This document shows, in pieces, positions 28,044-36,494 of a DNA stretch of 64,000 bases (positions are counted from its first letter, which is position 1; each line of letters starts with the position of its first letter). The position numbers were made by a program, and so were the translations under genes. The notes under the pieces are model-generated. The model made no database searches, had not been told where the DNA came from, and was given only the letters and a program-made list of their open reading frames with translations. Source of the DNA: a virus; the IMG/VR virus record IMGVR_UViG_3300008450_000005, positions 52,158 through 116,157 of that record; one strand, 5' to 3'.

Positions 28044-28223
28044 ATGGAGAAATTCAATCAATTAAAAGCGTTGTTGGAATCTGCAGAGCAGGATGCTATC
28101 AAGTTCTACGACAAGGGTAACAGCAGCGCAGGCACACGTCTTCGCACTTCTTTGCAACAGATCAAAAAGCTTTCGCAGGATCTGCGTTTGGAAGTACAAG
28201 AAATTAAGAACAAAGTAGCTTAG
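28044..28223 (+). CDS. Histone H1-like (Hc1 family) nucleoid protein
   Basis: 59 residues, too short for a long-ORF search. It begins MEKFNQLKALLESAE, continues FYDKGNSSAGTRLRTSLQQI, and ends EVQEIKNKVA. The order ExF..LK, then KFYxKGN-xAGTRxR, then a basic helix is the signature of the Bacteroidota histone-H1-like (Hc1) proteins of about 55-60 residues, which bind DNA. It stands alone between a host-type promoter and a strong terminator, and its codons are more GC-rich than its neighbours (AGCAGCGCAGGC), both consistent with capture from a host. A role in host nucleoid or phage DNA compaction is inference. Confidence 0.75.
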   Translation: MEKFNQLKALLESAEQDAIKFYDKGNSSAGTRLRTSLQQIKKLSQDLRLEVQEIKNKVA

Positions 28224-28248
28224 GTTTAGTCACAAGTTCTTATTCTCA

Positions 28249-28276
28249 AAAAAAGCAGTCTTCGGACTGCTTTTTT
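28249..28276 (+). terminator. Intrinsic terminator after Hc1-like gene
   Basis: Perfect 12 bp stem AAAAAAGCAGTC with GACTGCTTTTTT around a TTCG tetraloop, with the T run in the stem. It isolates the small gene from the late genes downstream. Confidence 0.85.
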
Positions 28277-28281
28277 GTTGT

Positions 28282-28291
28282 GGATATATAG
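28282..28291 (+). promoter_or_regulatory. Late-type promoter motif (GGATATATAG)
   Basis: Placed between the terminator and the ATG at 28297, only 5 bases before the start codon. Confidence 0.5.
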
Positions 28292-28296
28292 CAAGT

Positions 28297-28503
28297 ATGG
28301 CTTATTACAACACAAAAGTAAACATTGACACAGGCGAGTTAAATCGCAAAGGAGAACCGGCTTACACCAAAGCTGAATTTTTAGTGGTAGCTGAATCTGT
28401 TCTAGAAGTAGAAACGAAAGTTGCCGAGCATTTTAGAGAAACAACGATGTCTTATGAGGTCGTGAATGTAGCAAAGAGTAAAATAGAAGCAGTACTAGAT
28501 TAA
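28297..28503 (+). CDS. Small hypothetical protein (DUF4494-like pattern)
   Basis: 68 residues. It begins MAYYNTKVNIDTGELNRKG and has a single beta-alpha-beta layout (KAEFLVVAES, then VETKVAEHF, then YEVVNVAKSKI) resembling the small DUF4494 proteins of Bacteroidota, although the match is weak. It is the first gene after a terminator and promoter motif and ends 2 bases before the next start. Confidence 0.5.
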   Translation: MAYYNTKVNIDTGELNRKGEPAYTKAEFLVVAESVLEVETKVAEHFRETTMSYEVVNVAKSKIEAVLD

Positions 28504-28505
28504 TC

Positions 28506-29459
28506 ATGAGTGATAAATCTTATCTCCCACCACAGTCTCCAATCCTTATCCAGCCAGGAGATAAAGGATTTGAAACAGTTGGTAAAGCATACAACCGTAT
28601 GATCTGGACCTATGGAGATTGGGCAAAACGAAAGAAAAAGATCGTTAACCCTAATAAACTCTGGGACAAATACGGTAAGAAAATGACCAAAAAGGAGATG
28701 GATGCTGTTCTTAAGAATGCTTACCTCGAATCGGCTAATCCCGATGGAATCAATGAATCATCAGAAAACAAAAATTACACTAACAACATGTATCAAATGA
28801 ATGAAAAGTCCGTTTCATCAGCTCAGCAAAGATTGATGGGACAAGCTTGGGCTTTAAGAACAGGAGAAATTGATGCTGAAGACATCAATCCAATCTATCG
28901 CGATGCTATTGAAAAGATTGCATTCGGAGATATGACCGATAAAGAACTGAAGAAATTCGCTCAGACCAAGACTAAAGCTCTCCCACATCACGTGAGAGAT
29001 AATGGGCCTCAGCCCGGTCCTGCTGGTGTTGAAGAAACAGCATCACCTAAGCAGATTCCTTCTAATTACATTGGAGCAGTTCCAGGCGGATCCTCTGATC
29101 TACAAACAACACCTAATTTCAATTGGGACGCGGGGAAGGGAAAATCCTGGTGGGAAAACACCGGAAAAAAAGCTCCTTCGAGAATGAAGTTTATCAAAGA
29201 GTTTGATAATTTTTTAAATACCCACGGGGTCAACGAAATGCGCATGTCAGAAAGAGATAAGGTTGATGCTTTAATTGACCACTTAAAAGAAGTTCTTGAT
29301 CCATTCAGCTTCAGAGTAGCTTATGATAAAATGTTAGGATTGGTTATTGATCTAATGATCCCCGATTACGAAACGTTTTTCAATCGCTTCAAAAGCGTAC
29401 TTACCCGCGACGTTATTGAAGGTATTCCTGGATCCCTTAAACCAAGCACTGCAAAATGA
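28506..29459 (+). CDS. Hypothetical protein, possible head/core component
   Basis: 317 residues with three parts: a basic helical start (GDWAKRKKKIVNPNKLWDKYGKK), a Pro/Gly/Asn-rich linker (about 155-215, with GPQPGPAG and GAVPGGSS), and a helical C-terminal domain. An internal copy of the leader-like element occurs at about residues 223-240 (MKFIKEFDNFLNTHGVNEM), and an INES site near residue 83. These NE sites could be prohead-protease sites if the protein is packaged; this is inference. It overlaps the next gene by ATGA. Confidence 0.5.
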   Translation: MSDKSYLPPQSPILIQPGDKGFETVGKAYNRMIWTYGDWAKRKKKIVNPNKLWDKYGKKMTKKEMDAVLKNAYLESANPDGINESSENKNYTNNMYQMNEKSVSSAQQRLMGQAWALRTGEIDAEDINPIYRDAIEKIAFGDMTDKELKKFAQTKTKALPHHVRDNGPQPGPAGVEETASPKQIPSNYIGAVPGGSSDLQTTPNFNWDAGKGKSWWENTGKKAPSRMKFIKEFDNFLNTHGVNEMRMSERDKVDALIDHLKEVLDPFSFRVAYDKMLGLVIDLMIPDYETFFNRFKSVLTRDVIEGIPGSLKPSTAK

Positions 29460-29866
29460 GACATCTGAGGGTCTTCGAAAAATATAGCCCATTTAAAGAA
29501 TATAAGGCCGATAGTCGTCGTTCATTGGATCTTGAAAAAGTCCGTTCGATGCAGGAGTATCGGGACATTATTGATTTGGGATTCAAAGAAGACACCTCGT
29601 TTCAGCAAGAGTTGAATAACACCATCAAGTTTGTTCGTTCGAGACATAAACAGTCAGAGGACGGATTTGGTGAGGTGTTTTACACTATCCATCCATCTGG
29701 TTCTATTAGAAGATACAACCCGCCGAAAAGCGAGGAAACCCCTGCAGGTAGCGGAAATGTATTATTCAAATATCCAAAATTTAAGGACGAATCGGATTAT
29801 AGAAGAGCTTTTTTGTTCCTATGGCAATACCTTAGGCGCAAAGCAAACCTTGGCGATTTCAGATAA
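29456..29866 (+). CDS. Hypothetical protein with capsid-targeting-like N-terminus
   Basis: 136 residues. It starts MRHLRVFEKYSPFKEY, which matches the MRHLTLYENF and MKNLMLFEDF leaders of other genes here. The rest is basic and alpha/beta with many Arg and Lys residues (RSRHKQ, RRKANLGDFR). It is coupled to the genes on both sides (ATGA upstream, TAATG downstream). No family is recognised. Confidence 0.5.
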   Translation: MRHLRVFEKYSPFKEYKADSRRSLDLEKVRSMQEYRDIIDLGFKEDTSFQQELNNTIKFVRSRHKQSEDGFGEVFYTIHPSGSIRRYNPPKSEETPAGSGNVLFKYPKFKDESDYRRAFLFLWQYLRRKANLGDFR

Positions 29867-30093
29867 TGTGTAATTGTAATAGACGGGCACAGGAATATTC
29901 AAAAGCGGATCATGCAAAATACGCTGAGCCATTTCGCTTGGAAAAAAAGACCGTGATCGACTATAAAGGGAATGAGCTTTTGATACTAGAGGCAATTAGA
30001 GATTCATATCGAGACATCGTGGGATATATAGCAATAGATAAAGGCGGTCAAACAGTTAGGATCGCCCAGAACTTAATCACAAAAATTCTATAA
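29866..30093 (+). CDS. Small hypothetical protein with N-terminal Cys pair
   Basis: 75 residues with MCNCNRR at the start and a beta-rich remainder (KKTVIDYKGNELLILEAIRD, GYIAIDKGGQTVRI). It is coupled to its neighbours. The motif GGATATATAG occurs inside its coding sequence at 30022-30031 and is probably chance. No family is recognised. Confidence 0.45.
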   Translation: MCNCNRRAQEYSKADHAKYAEPFRLEKKTVIDYKGNELLILEAIRDSYRDIVGYIAIDKGGQTVRIAQNLITKIL

Positions 30094-30094
30094 T

Positions 30095-30775
30095 ATGTTC
30101 TATCCAACAGGAAAAACAACAGGAGGAAGAATCATCGTTTGCAAATGCTGTAACGAAGATGAGATGGCCCCAATTAAATCAAATGATACAATAGCTCTTC
30201 ATGAGCTTAACAAATGGTTAGATGAGAACAACTACTGCATGGAAACATGGCAGGTCAAGGAGTATCTCAACGAGATGGGTATTGCTTCGGAAGAGGTTAA
30301 CGAGACCATGAATGAATATGAAGAGGAAGTAAGATTTAGATTCTTGAATAAGTCAGCTGAGGAGTCTTTCGAAGGCTCTGATCTGTATTCTATGGCTGAT
30401 CTTAATGAGGAAGGTGATTTCGTTGCAGACAAAAAGACTTTTAATGCTATCAGCACATACCTTCAGCAGGAAGGATATAATTCATCAGATTATGAGGTTT
30501 TAGTTGGAGAGGATTCTGCTTCTGCAGCAGCTCCTGGAGCGCCCGCTGCTGGATATGCAACAGTAGCAACAGTTCAAGGTATGGGAGACGTTGTTTCTCC
30601 TACTAATACAGGAACAAACGCATCTTTTTACGATCCCTCAGCAGTTGGATCAGGTGATAGATTAGATGCCAGAGGAATGTATAAATTGCCTAAGGGCAAA
30701 AAGGACAAGCCAAAAAAATATCTTGCAATAAAGAACTTTGATGATTTCATCGCTACAATGAAGAAAATGCAATAA
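30095..30775 (+). CDS. Hypothetical protein with C-terminal FDDF motif
   Basis: 226 residues. N-terminal Cys cluster CKCC (near 18-21), an acidic helical middle (EEVNETMNEYEEEV), an Ala/Pro/Gly-rich linker (AAAPGAPAAG, then VSPTNTGTN), a basic patch KGKKDKPKK, and a final YLAIKNFDDFIATMKKMQ. That last element resembles the leader motif of other proteins here, but at the C-terminus. The linker style is common in phage head-associated proteins. Function unknown. Confidence 0.5.
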   Translation: MFYPTGKTTGGRIIVCKCCNEDEMAPIKSNDTIALHELNKWLDENNYCMETWQVKEYLNEMGIASEEVNETMNEYEEEVRFRFLNKSAEESFEGSDLYSMADLNEEGDFVADKKTFNAISTYLQQEGYNSSDYEVLVGEDSASAAAPGAPAAGYATVATVQGMGDVVSPTNTGTNASFYDPSAVGSGDRLDARGMYKLPKGKKDKPKKYLAIKNFDDFIATMKKMQ

Positions 30776-30784
30776 TTTTCATTG

Positions 30785-31036
30785 ATGGCAGAATTCAGCA
30801 AACAGTACGACGAAGCTTTTGGCTTCGGCTTAAATGATTTCGATTACCAGGAAATCTTCAATACTTTAGAAAACAATCATTACCAATCCCAAATTTGTGA
30901 GGGGCTTGGAACTTATGCTGTTGCTAAATCAACAGAAGGTAAAATGCTTCTTGCAGTTGATTCTCAAGAAGACTCGGATATGTTTGAATGGGTTTCCCTA
31001 GAGGAAGCAATCTCCCGAGCAACCGATCATTCTTAA
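30785..31036 (+). CDS. Small acidic hypothetical protein
   Basis: 83 residues from ATG 30785 (a TTG codon directly before it is not needed). Acidic and aromatic start (FSKQYDEAFGFGLNDFDYQEIF), then a short beta domain (GTYAVAKSTEGKMLLAVDSQ). It is the last gene before the dnaK control region. No family is recognised. Confidence 0.45.
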   Translation: MAEFSKQYDEAFGFGLNDFDYQEIFNTLENNHYQSQICEGLGTYAVAKSTEGKMLLAVDSQEDSDMFEWVSLEEAISRATDHS

Positions 31037-31039
31037 TTT

Positions 31040-31132
31040 AAGAAATTTTGTCACCTCAAGATTTCAAAAATCTTGATTTCTAAGAGATTTTGTCACCTTT
31101 TTGGGACGAAATTTCTAATATTTCCTGGTGGC
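31040..31132 (+). promoter_or_regulatory. Repeat-rich control region upstream of dnaK
   Basis: Two direct repeats, AAGAAATTTTGTCACCT (31040-31056) and AAGAGATTTTGTCACCT (31082-31098), differ at one position and start 42 bp apart, four helical turns. Between them is a perfect 9 bp inverted repeat with a 3-base loop (31056-31064 with 31068-31076). A third, degenerate copy in inverted orientation lies at about 31116-31132 (GGTGGCACAAATTTTT). The layout suggests a protein-binding array controlling dnaK. It does not match CIRCE. Confidence 0.5.
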
Positions 31133-31172
31133 ACAAATTTTTCAATAAGCTTATTAAAAATTAGAAAAAATT

Positions 31173-33071
31173 ATGAGTAATAAAATTATCGGTATTGATT
31201 TAGGAACAACAAATTCTTGTGTTTCCGTCTTAGAGGGTGGAAAACCTGTAGTAATCGTTAACAACGAAGGAAAGAGAACAACTCCAAGTATTGTGAGTTT
31301 TAAAAATGGAGAAATTAAAATCGGCGATCCAGCAAAACGTCAGGCCGTGACCAACCCAACTGAAACATTATTTTCTGTAAAAAGATTTATCGGGTCTAAA
31401 TTCTCTGAGCTGAAGAAGGAAGCTCAAAGAATGCCTTACAAGGTTAAAAAAGGAACTGGTGATAAAGTTTTGATCGAAGCAAACCAGAAGGAGTATATCC
31501 CTCAAGAGATTTCTGCTATGGTTTTACAGAATCTGAAAAAGACTGCGGAAGATTACCTGGGAGAAACAGTTTCCAAAGCAGTGATCACCGTGCCTGCTTA
31601 TTTCAACGACAGTCAGAGACAGGCAACAAAAGAAGCGGGCGAAATTGCTGGATTGGAAGTTTTGAGAATTATCAACGAGCCAACCGCTGCAGCACTAGCC
31701 TATGGATTGGACAGAAAAGACAAAGACCAAAAGGTAGTTGTTTTTGACATCGGCGGAGGTACCCACGACGTTTCAATTCTAGAAATTGGTTCTGGTGTAT
31801 TCGAGGTTCTTTCAACCAGCGGGGATACTCATTTGGGTGGTGATGATTTTGACGAGAGAATTGTTGACTGGATCATATCAGAATTTAAAAACGAAAGCGG
31901 GATCGATATTGGTCAGGATGCAATGGCTTTACAGAGGGTTAGAGAATCAGCGGAGAAGGCAAAGGTTGAACTTTCCTCTTCTGTTGAAGCTGAGATCAAT
32001 TTACCATACCTTTCAGCAGGAAGCGAAGGTCCTAAACACTTCGTCTCTAAATTAACAAGAGTAAAATTTGAGCAGATGATAGATGATCTAATTAAGCGAT
32101 CATTGGCTCCTTGCTCAACAGCAATGGTAGAAGCAGGATTGTTAAATTCGGATATTGATGAAGTGATCCTGGTTGGTGGAACAAGTAGAATCCCTAAGAT
32201 CCAGGAGGAGGTCGAAAAATTCTTTGGTAAAAAACCAAGTAAGAGCGTAAATCCAGATGAAGTGGTTAGTCTCGGTGCAGCAATTCAAGGAGGAGTTTTA
32301 GGTGGAGAGGTTAAAGACGTACTACTTCTTGACGTTACACCATTAAGCTTGGGTATTGAAACTATGGGTGGTGTATTTACAAAACTAATTGAATCTAATA
32401 CAACAATCCCAACGAAGAAAAGCCAAATGTTCTCAACCGCTGTGGATAATCAGCCAGCAGTTGATATCCACGTTCTACAGGGAGAACGCCCCATGGCATC
32501 AGACAACCGAACACTAGGAAGATTTCAGCTTACAGATATCCCACCTTCAATGAGAGGAATCCCTCAGATCGAGGTTACCTTCGATATTGACTCCAATGGT
32601 ATTTTGAGCGTGACTGCTTTGGACAAAGGAACTGGAAAAAAACAAAACGTGAGGATCGAATCAGGATCAAAGCTTTCTGAAGAGGAAATCGAAAGACTAA
32701 AAAACGAGGCAAGAGAAAACGAGGAGGAAGATAAGAAAAGACTGAGAAAATCCCAGATTATTAATGATGCTGAGAATGCTTGCATGCAGTCGGAAAAGGC
32801 TTTGGATGATTTCGGGAACAAAGTTTCCGATGACGAAAAATCAAAAATCAATGACAAGATATCCGAAATCAGGAAATTGAAAGATGCCGAGAATATCGAT
32901 ATGTTAGAAAAAGAAATTGATGAGTGTATGAAATTGATGAACGCGATTTCTGCTAGTATCTACTCAACTCCAAATTCTGAAAGCGAAAGCACGAGTACAA
33001 CCGGGACCCAAGAGGGTCAAGAGAATTTCGAGGATGTAGAATTCGAAGAAGTAGGCTCCAAATCAAAATAA
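31173..33071 (+). CDS. dnaK: Hsp70 chaperone DnaK
   Basis: 632 residues, full length. The ATPase signatures are intact: [13 protein letters not shown] (7-19), the [12 protein letters not shown] phosphate loop and [14 protein letters not shown]. The substrate-binding domain follows ([17 protein letters not shown]), then a helical lid and an acidic tail ending EDVEFEEV rather than EEVD. It folds proteins with DnaJ, and a dnaJ gene lies 13 kb downstream. Phage-borne dnaK is uncommon. Close similarity to bacterial DnaK throughout suggests acquisition from a host. It has its own repeat-rich upstream region and its own terminator. Confidence 0.95.
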   Translation: MSNKIIGIDLGTTNSCVSVLEGGKPVVIVNNEGKRTTPSIVSFKNGEIKIGDPAKRQAVTNPTETLFSVKRFIGSKFSELKKEAQRMPYKVKKGTGDKVLIEANQKEYIPQEISAMVLQNLKKTAEDYLGETVSKAVITVPAYFNDSQRQATKEAGEIAGLEVLRIINEPTAAALAYGLDRKDKDQKVVVFDIGGGTHDVSILEIGSGVFEVLSTSGDTHLGGDDFDERIVDWIISEFKNESGIDIGQDAMALQRVRESAEKAKVELSSSVEAEINLPYLSAGSEGPKHFVSKLTRVKFEQMIDDLIKRSLAPCSTAMVEAGLLNSDIDEVILVGGTSRIPKIQEEVEKFFGKKPSKSVNPDEVVSLGAAIQGGVLGGEVKDVLLLDVTPLSLGIETMGGVFTKLIESNTTIPTKKSQMFSTAVDNQPAVDIHVLQGERPMASDNRTLGRFQLTDIPPSMRGIPQIEVTFDIDSNGILSVTALDKGTGKKQNVRIESGSKLSEEEIERLKNEARENEEEDKKRLRKSQIINDAENACMQSEKALDDFGNKVSDDEKSKINDKISEIRKLKDAENIDMLEKEIDECMKLMNAISASIYSTPNSESESTSTTGTQEGQENFEDVEFEEVGSKSK

Positions 33072-33096
33072 TCGGATCACTCATACAAGCAAGTTC

Positions 33097-33125
33097 AAAA
33101 GTCGGCTTAATGCCGACTTTTTTTT
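33097..33125 (+). terminator. Intrinsic terminator after dnaK
   Basis: Perfect 10 bp stem AAAAGTCGGC with GCCGACTTTT, loop TTAAT, followed by a T run. Confidence 0.85.
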
Positions 33126-33135
33126 AGTAAATTCT

Positions 33136-33147
33136 GATATATAGATA
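33136..33147 (+). promoter_or_regulatory. Late-type promoter motif (GATATATAGATA)
   Basis: Between the dnaK terminator and the ferritin-like gene, 14 bases before the ATG at 33162. Confidence 0.5.
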
Positions 33148-33161
33148 AAACAAGGAAATTC

Positions 33162-33725
33162 ATGGAATCATTTAAGCACTTCAAAGGTAATAATAACGAG
33201 GCAATCGAATTGAGTATGGTGGCTATGCCCGAAATTACAAAGCCTAAAACTTTACCTGCGGACATCGTAACAGAGATCGAAAAAAGAATTGCAGGAGAAT
33301 ATAACGCACATTATACCTACAGAAATGCAGCTAACTGGTGCAAGAATATGAACTACAAAAAGGCTGCGGCATTCTTCGAAGCTGAGGCAGCTTACGAATT
33401 GGAGCATGCTAACATGTTGATGGATTACCTTACCCAATGGAATATCATTCCTAAGATGATGCCTGTAGATCCAAACATTCAATTCAAATCATTGGTTGGA
33501 ATCGTTGATGTAGCTTACGATGTTGAATATAATCTATTGCTTAATTATTCAGCGATGCAGAGTGCATTGTCTGATACACATCCAGCAACTTTCAATTTCA
33601 TTCAGAAATTCGTTGATATCCAAAACGAATCAGTAGCAGAATATTCTGATCTATTGAATGCTCTCGAGCTTGTGAATATCAATAACAAATTCGAGATCCT
33701 TTACTTCGAACAAACTTATTTCTAA
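33162..33725 (+). CDS. Ferritin-like diiron protein
   Basis: 187 residues forming a four-helix pattern. Glu46 (AGEYNAHYTYRNAANWC), Glu79 and His82 in the ExxH of AYELEHANML, Glu122 and the Q-N-E-S-V-A-E segment (154-160) line up with the ferroxidase ligands of bacterial non-haem ferritins such as FtnA. The helix order and the AAAFFEAEAAYELEHA run are characteristic. The first 20 residues (MESFKHFKGNNNEAIE) are extra and resemble the capsid-targeting-like leaders of other genes. It sits alone between two terminators behind a late-type motif. Iron storage or protection is inferred; virion packaging is speculative. Confidence 0.75.
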   Translation: MESFKHFKGNNNEAIELSMVAMPEITKPKTLPADIVTEIEKRIAGEYNAHYTYRNAANWCKNMNYKKAAAFFEAEAAYELEHANMLMDYLTQWNIIPKMMPVDPNIQFKSLVGIVDVAYDVEYNLLLNYSAMQSALSDTHPATFNFIQKFVDIQNESVAEYSDLLNALELVNINNKFEILYFEQTYF

Positions 33726-33747
33726 TTCTAAATACTTTTTATTAAAG

Positions 33748-33783
33748 AAAGATTTCCATAATTTCGTGGAAATCTTTTTTTTT
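33748..33783 (+). terminator. Intrinsic terminator after ferritin-like gene
   Basis: Perfect 11 bp stem AAAGATTTCCA with TGGAAATCTTT, loop of 8 bases, then a T run reaching the next start codon. Confidence 0.8.
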
Positions 33784-33785
33784 GT

Positions 33786-34199
33786 ATGCAGGATTTTTTT
33801 GAAACGGAAAGGCTAATTCAGGAAGAATACATCCATGATAAATGGAAGATGGTCGTTGTCTGCATACTATTAAATCAAACCAACAATAAACAGGTTAGGC
33901 CTATACTCGAAGATCTGTTTAAGCTCATCCCAGATGCTGGAAAGGCATCAGCAACGGGTATCCAACAGATAGCTGAAATAATCAGACCGACAGGATTTCA
34001 AAATGTGAAAGCCGACCGCATCGTAAAGATGAGTAAAAAGTGGGCATCGGGTGATCAAGAAATTTCAAAACTTCCTGGTGTTGGTAAATATGCACTAGAG
34101 TCCTGGAGAATTTTTGTTGACAGGGACTTTGGATTCACTCCAACCGATAAAAAATTAAATATTTTTTTGCAGGAAGGTGGTAACGATCGGTTACCTTAA
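33786..34199 (+). CDS. HhH-GPD DNA glycosylase, MBD4-like, minimal
   Basis: 137 residues. The start of the fold (WKMVVVCILLNQTNNKQV, 20-37), the helix-hairpin-helix LPGVGKYALESW (96-107) and the catalytic Asp121 in TPTDKKLNIFL match the MBD4/endonuclease-III-like superfamily. MBD4 has the same GIGKYGNDSYRIF and PEDHKLNKY arrangement. No iron-sulfur Cys cluster is present. It begins 3 bases after the preceding terminator T run. A role in excising mismatched or damaged bases is inferred; in a phage with modified pyrimidines this could be protective. Confidence 0.7.
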   Translation: MQDFFETERLIQEEYIHDKWKMVVVCILLNQTNNKQVRPILEDLFKLIPDAGKASATGIQQIAEIIRPTGFQNVKADRIVKMSKKWASGDQEISKLPGVGKYALESWRIFVDRDFGFTPTDKKLNIFLQEGGNDRLP

Positions 34200-34498
34200 G
34201 AGAGGTGCTTGGTGTAAAGCCAATCTTTAATAAATTCGATAACCTTCTTAGCACCCAATCCTTCTGAGCGTAAAAGATTGACGAAGTCCTCGTTAGTTGA
34301 TAACTCATCGAGGTGGATATAGATTTTATCCTTTTCAAACATGGGGTCAATTACCATCGGAAGAGGCTGTTTCTTATCTACATAATTAACAGAATTTACA
34401 TTGTCTTTATACCATTCGCCAGGGACTACAACCGATCCAGGCGATGCTGAAATGTAATATTCTGCAACATAATTTTCGAAACTTTCGACTATCCTCAT
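34196..34498 (-). CDS. Small minus-strand protein with capsid-targeting-like N-terminus
   Basis: 100 residues, one of two credible minus-strand genes here. It starts MRIVESFENYVAEYY, with the same FExY and terminal (V)AE pattern as the leaders of other genes. The body is mixed alpha/beta with a helical end. Its last 4 bases overlap the glycosylase gene tail to tail, and it diverges from the polymerase gene with an 8-base gap. No convincing promoter motif was seen upstream. Function unknown. Confidence 0.5.
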   Translation of the reverse strand: MRIVESFENYVAEYYISASPGSVVVPGEWYKDNVNSVNYVDKKQPLPMVIDPMFEKDKIYIHLDELSTNEDFVNLLRSEGLGAKKVIEFIKDWLYTKHLS

Positions 34499-34506
34499 AA
34501 TAATGT

Positions 34507-35922
34507 ATGTATCCAGATATGATAGTTGATATTGAAGCTAAGAAAGACCACCTGCACATTTCTACTTTTACCGAAGAGGGGGAACCAACATTCATCAACG
34601 TTCCAATCCCAGAAGAGGAAAGGTTCGTCTGGGAGAAGTGCCCGCATAATGACGCCAAGAAAGATCCTGTTTGGAGATCTTGGGACGGCGGCCATGTCAA
34701 AAAAGTAAAGTCTAACAAATTAGACAAATACCGCATTGCACAAATACTCGAGGAAGCTGATCGGGAATTAACTGCTCCACTATGGGCACACCAAAATCCT
34801 CGCAAATACTTTGTCGATATTGAGGTTGAGATTACTGAGGAGATGAAAGATGCATTGGACACAGAAAACGCCAAAAATCGAGTTCTCAGTATCGGTATAG
34901 CAACGGACAAGAACAAGATGATTGTCTTGGGTCTCGATGATCTATCAAGCGAGCAGATCGGATCGATTCATAAAAAGCTTAACACGCATTTTGAAAAGTT
35001 CGGAGAGGAATGGAGTTTCAAATACAGAAAGTTCGTTTCAGAATTCGACATGCTCTATACGTTCTTTAAAGATCTAGCTCCCAAAATGGCTTTGATTACT
35101 GGATGGAACTGGTTCGGATATGACTGGCCCTATTTGGTTAATAGAGCAAAAAGACTCAATATCGACCCTGCTATTATTTCAGCTTCCAGATATCTAATTG
35201 GAAAGAATCAATTACCCCAACACTTACTAATGGTCGATTATCTCGATATCTATAAAAAGTGGGACAGGGTGATCAAGATCAAAGAAAGCAATCGATTGGA
35301 CTACGTTGGAGAAAAAGCTATCGGTCTGAAGAAGATTGAATACAGCGGAAGTCTTAGAGATCTTTATCAATCGGACTTCGAAAAATTCATTTTCTATAAC
35401 GCGGTTGACTGTGTTCTTCTGCACTACATCGATCAGAAGCTGAAAACAATGCTGACGTATTTTAAGATTGCCGGAGTAACTGGAGTGGAGATATCCCGTG
35501 CACTTTCGCCAGTCTGGTCAACGGAGGTAATGATGCTGAGAAAATTTTTAGAGAGAAAACAGGTTTTGCTGAATATCCCTAAAGATGATAATCACGTCAA
35601 GTTCGCTGGTGGTTACGTAAAGGAACCAACTGTAGGATTACATGAATGGGTAGCTTGTTACGATTTTGCATCACTTTATCCTAACGCTATCGTGCAGTGG
35701 GGGATTTCGCCGGAAGCATATAAGGGAAAGAATGTAGCGGATCCAAAAGAAGAATGGGTAAGAACTGCTTCAGGAGCATATTTTGGAGGGGAGGAAGAAA
35801 AACCTATTCTCCGCACGATTGTAAAAGATCTATACTCAAAAAGAAGAAAAACCAAGGATCAAATGTTAGCACTTCAGTTAGAAATTGACAAATTACAAAA
35901 AGAATTGGAAAATTTCAAATAG
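34507..35922 (+). CDS. 43: DNA polymerase family B, N-terminal half (exonuclease and motif A)
   Basis: 471 residues holding the first half of a T4 gp43-type polymerase. Exo I is DIE at D104/E106, exo II is GWNWFGYDWPYL (199-210, Asp206), exo III is YNAVD (Tyr297 to Asp301), and palm motif A is DFASLYPNAI (386-395). The protein stops after a charged fingers helix (DKLQKELENFK) where intact enzymes continue to motif B. Motifs B and C are supplied by the gene at 49576-50733, 13.6 kb away. Together the halves total about 856 residues against 898 for T4 gp43. The stop is clean, so this is a split gene and not an obvious frameshift. Confidence 0.9.
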   Translation: MYPDMIVDIEAKKDHLHISTFTEEGEPTFINVPIPEEERFVWEKCPHNDAKKDPVWRSWDGGHVKKVKSNKLDKYRIAQILEEADRELTAPLWAHQNPRKYFVDIEVEITEEMKDALDTENAKNRVLSIGIATDKNKMIVLGLDDLSSEQIGSIHKKLNTHFEKFGEEWSFKYRKFVSEFDMLYTFFKDLAPKMALITGWNWFGYDWPYLVNRAKRLNIDPAIISASRYLIGKNQLPQHLLMVDYLDIYKKWDRVIKIKESNRLDYVGEKAIGLKKIEYSGSLRDLYQSDFEKFIFYNAVDCVLLHYIDQKLKTMLTYFKIAGVTGVEISRALSPVWSTEVMMLRKFLERKQVLLNIPKDDNHVKFAGGYVKEPTVGLHEWVACYDFASLYPNAIVQWGISPEAYKGKNVADPKEEWVRTASGAYFGGEEEKPILRTIVKDLYSKRRKTKDQMLALQLEIDKLQKELENFK

Positions 35923-35946
35923 GGGTGGGGACAAAAAAATGGGGTT

Positions 35947-35956
35947 GATATATAAT
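35947..35956 (+). promoter_or_regulatory. Late-type promoter motif (GATATATAAT)
   Basis: In the 86-base gap after the polymerase half gene, just after a G-rich patch and 52 bases before the ATG at 36009. Confidence 0.4.
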
Positions 35957-36008
35957 CATCCCAAACGATTCTCACATCATTTTTAAAACAAAGAAAACGG
36001 AAAATAAG

Positions 36009-36494
36009 ATGGAACAAAATTTAACAAATTTTCAAGAGTGCTCTCATTTAGAGATCGAGGATCACTATTCAAACAGCACCGACACGCTGAACGAATTATT
36101 AACTATGCAAAAGAATATTCAGGAGGGTGTGTACGGTTACGACTTTGAAAAAATCAGAGAAACTTTGGGGTCATTGAAATCATTTTGTGATATGAATTAT
36201 CACGCAGATCAGGACGAGTGGAGAGAATTTTTCAACGCTCTAGGAGGTGTTCACTCACACGGTGCAGCAATTTGGAAACCCTGGAAGAGTAAACACAAAG
36301 AGGCACAAGAAAAAAAGTTTACAGACCTAACTCCTGAAGAATTAAAAGAATTGCAAATGGAAGTAGTCGACCGTTGGCATTTCTTATTTAACGTAACTCT
36401 TGCGGTCGGCTTAGACGCAAAAACTCTTTTCAATTATTATGTTGCTAAAAACAAGCACAACATAGAAAGACAGCAAAGACCAGGGGGTTACTAA
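36009..36494 (+). CDS. dUTPase-like all-alpha NTP pyrophosphatase
   Basis: 161 residues. The N-terminal LNELLTMQKNIQEGVYG and the C-terminal ELQMEVVDRWHFLFNVTLAVGLDAKTLFNYYVAKNKHNIERQ (two adjoining segments: ELQMEVVDRWHFLFN and VTLAVGLDAKTLF) match the all-alpha dUTPase_2/MazG-type fold, with the ExxxD and H-F-x-x-N metal/nucleotide motif. The gene lies directly upstream of nrdB and nrdA. dUTP or dCTP hydrolysis to keep uracil out of DNA or to feed pyrimidine modification is inferred. Which nucleotide it prefers cannot be read from the sequence. Confidence 0.65.
   Translation: MEQNLTNFQECSHLEIEDHYSNSTDTLNELLTMQKNIQEGVYGYDFEKIRETLGSLKSFCDMNYHADQDEWREFFNALGGVHSHGAAIWKPWKSKHKEAQEKKFTDLTPEELKELQMEVVDRWHFLFNVTLAVGLDAKTLFNYYVAKNKHNIERQQRPGGY

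Noticed and set aside
30022-30031. GGATATATAG inside the coding sequence of 29866-30093
   Set aside because: Lies within codons well before the next start and encodes GYIAI in frame; treated as a chance match and as a caution on motif-only promoter calls.
34407-34916. Long minus-strand ORF over the polymerase start
   Set aside because: Overlaps the well-supported polymerase exonuclease region and a better minus-strand gene; low-complexity Ser-rich translation typical of antisense frames.
35921-35946. G-rich patch (GGGGTGGGG ... TGGGG) after the polymerase half as a G-quadruplex
   Set aside because: Only three G4 runs with a 9-base A-rich loop are present; four runs are usually needed.
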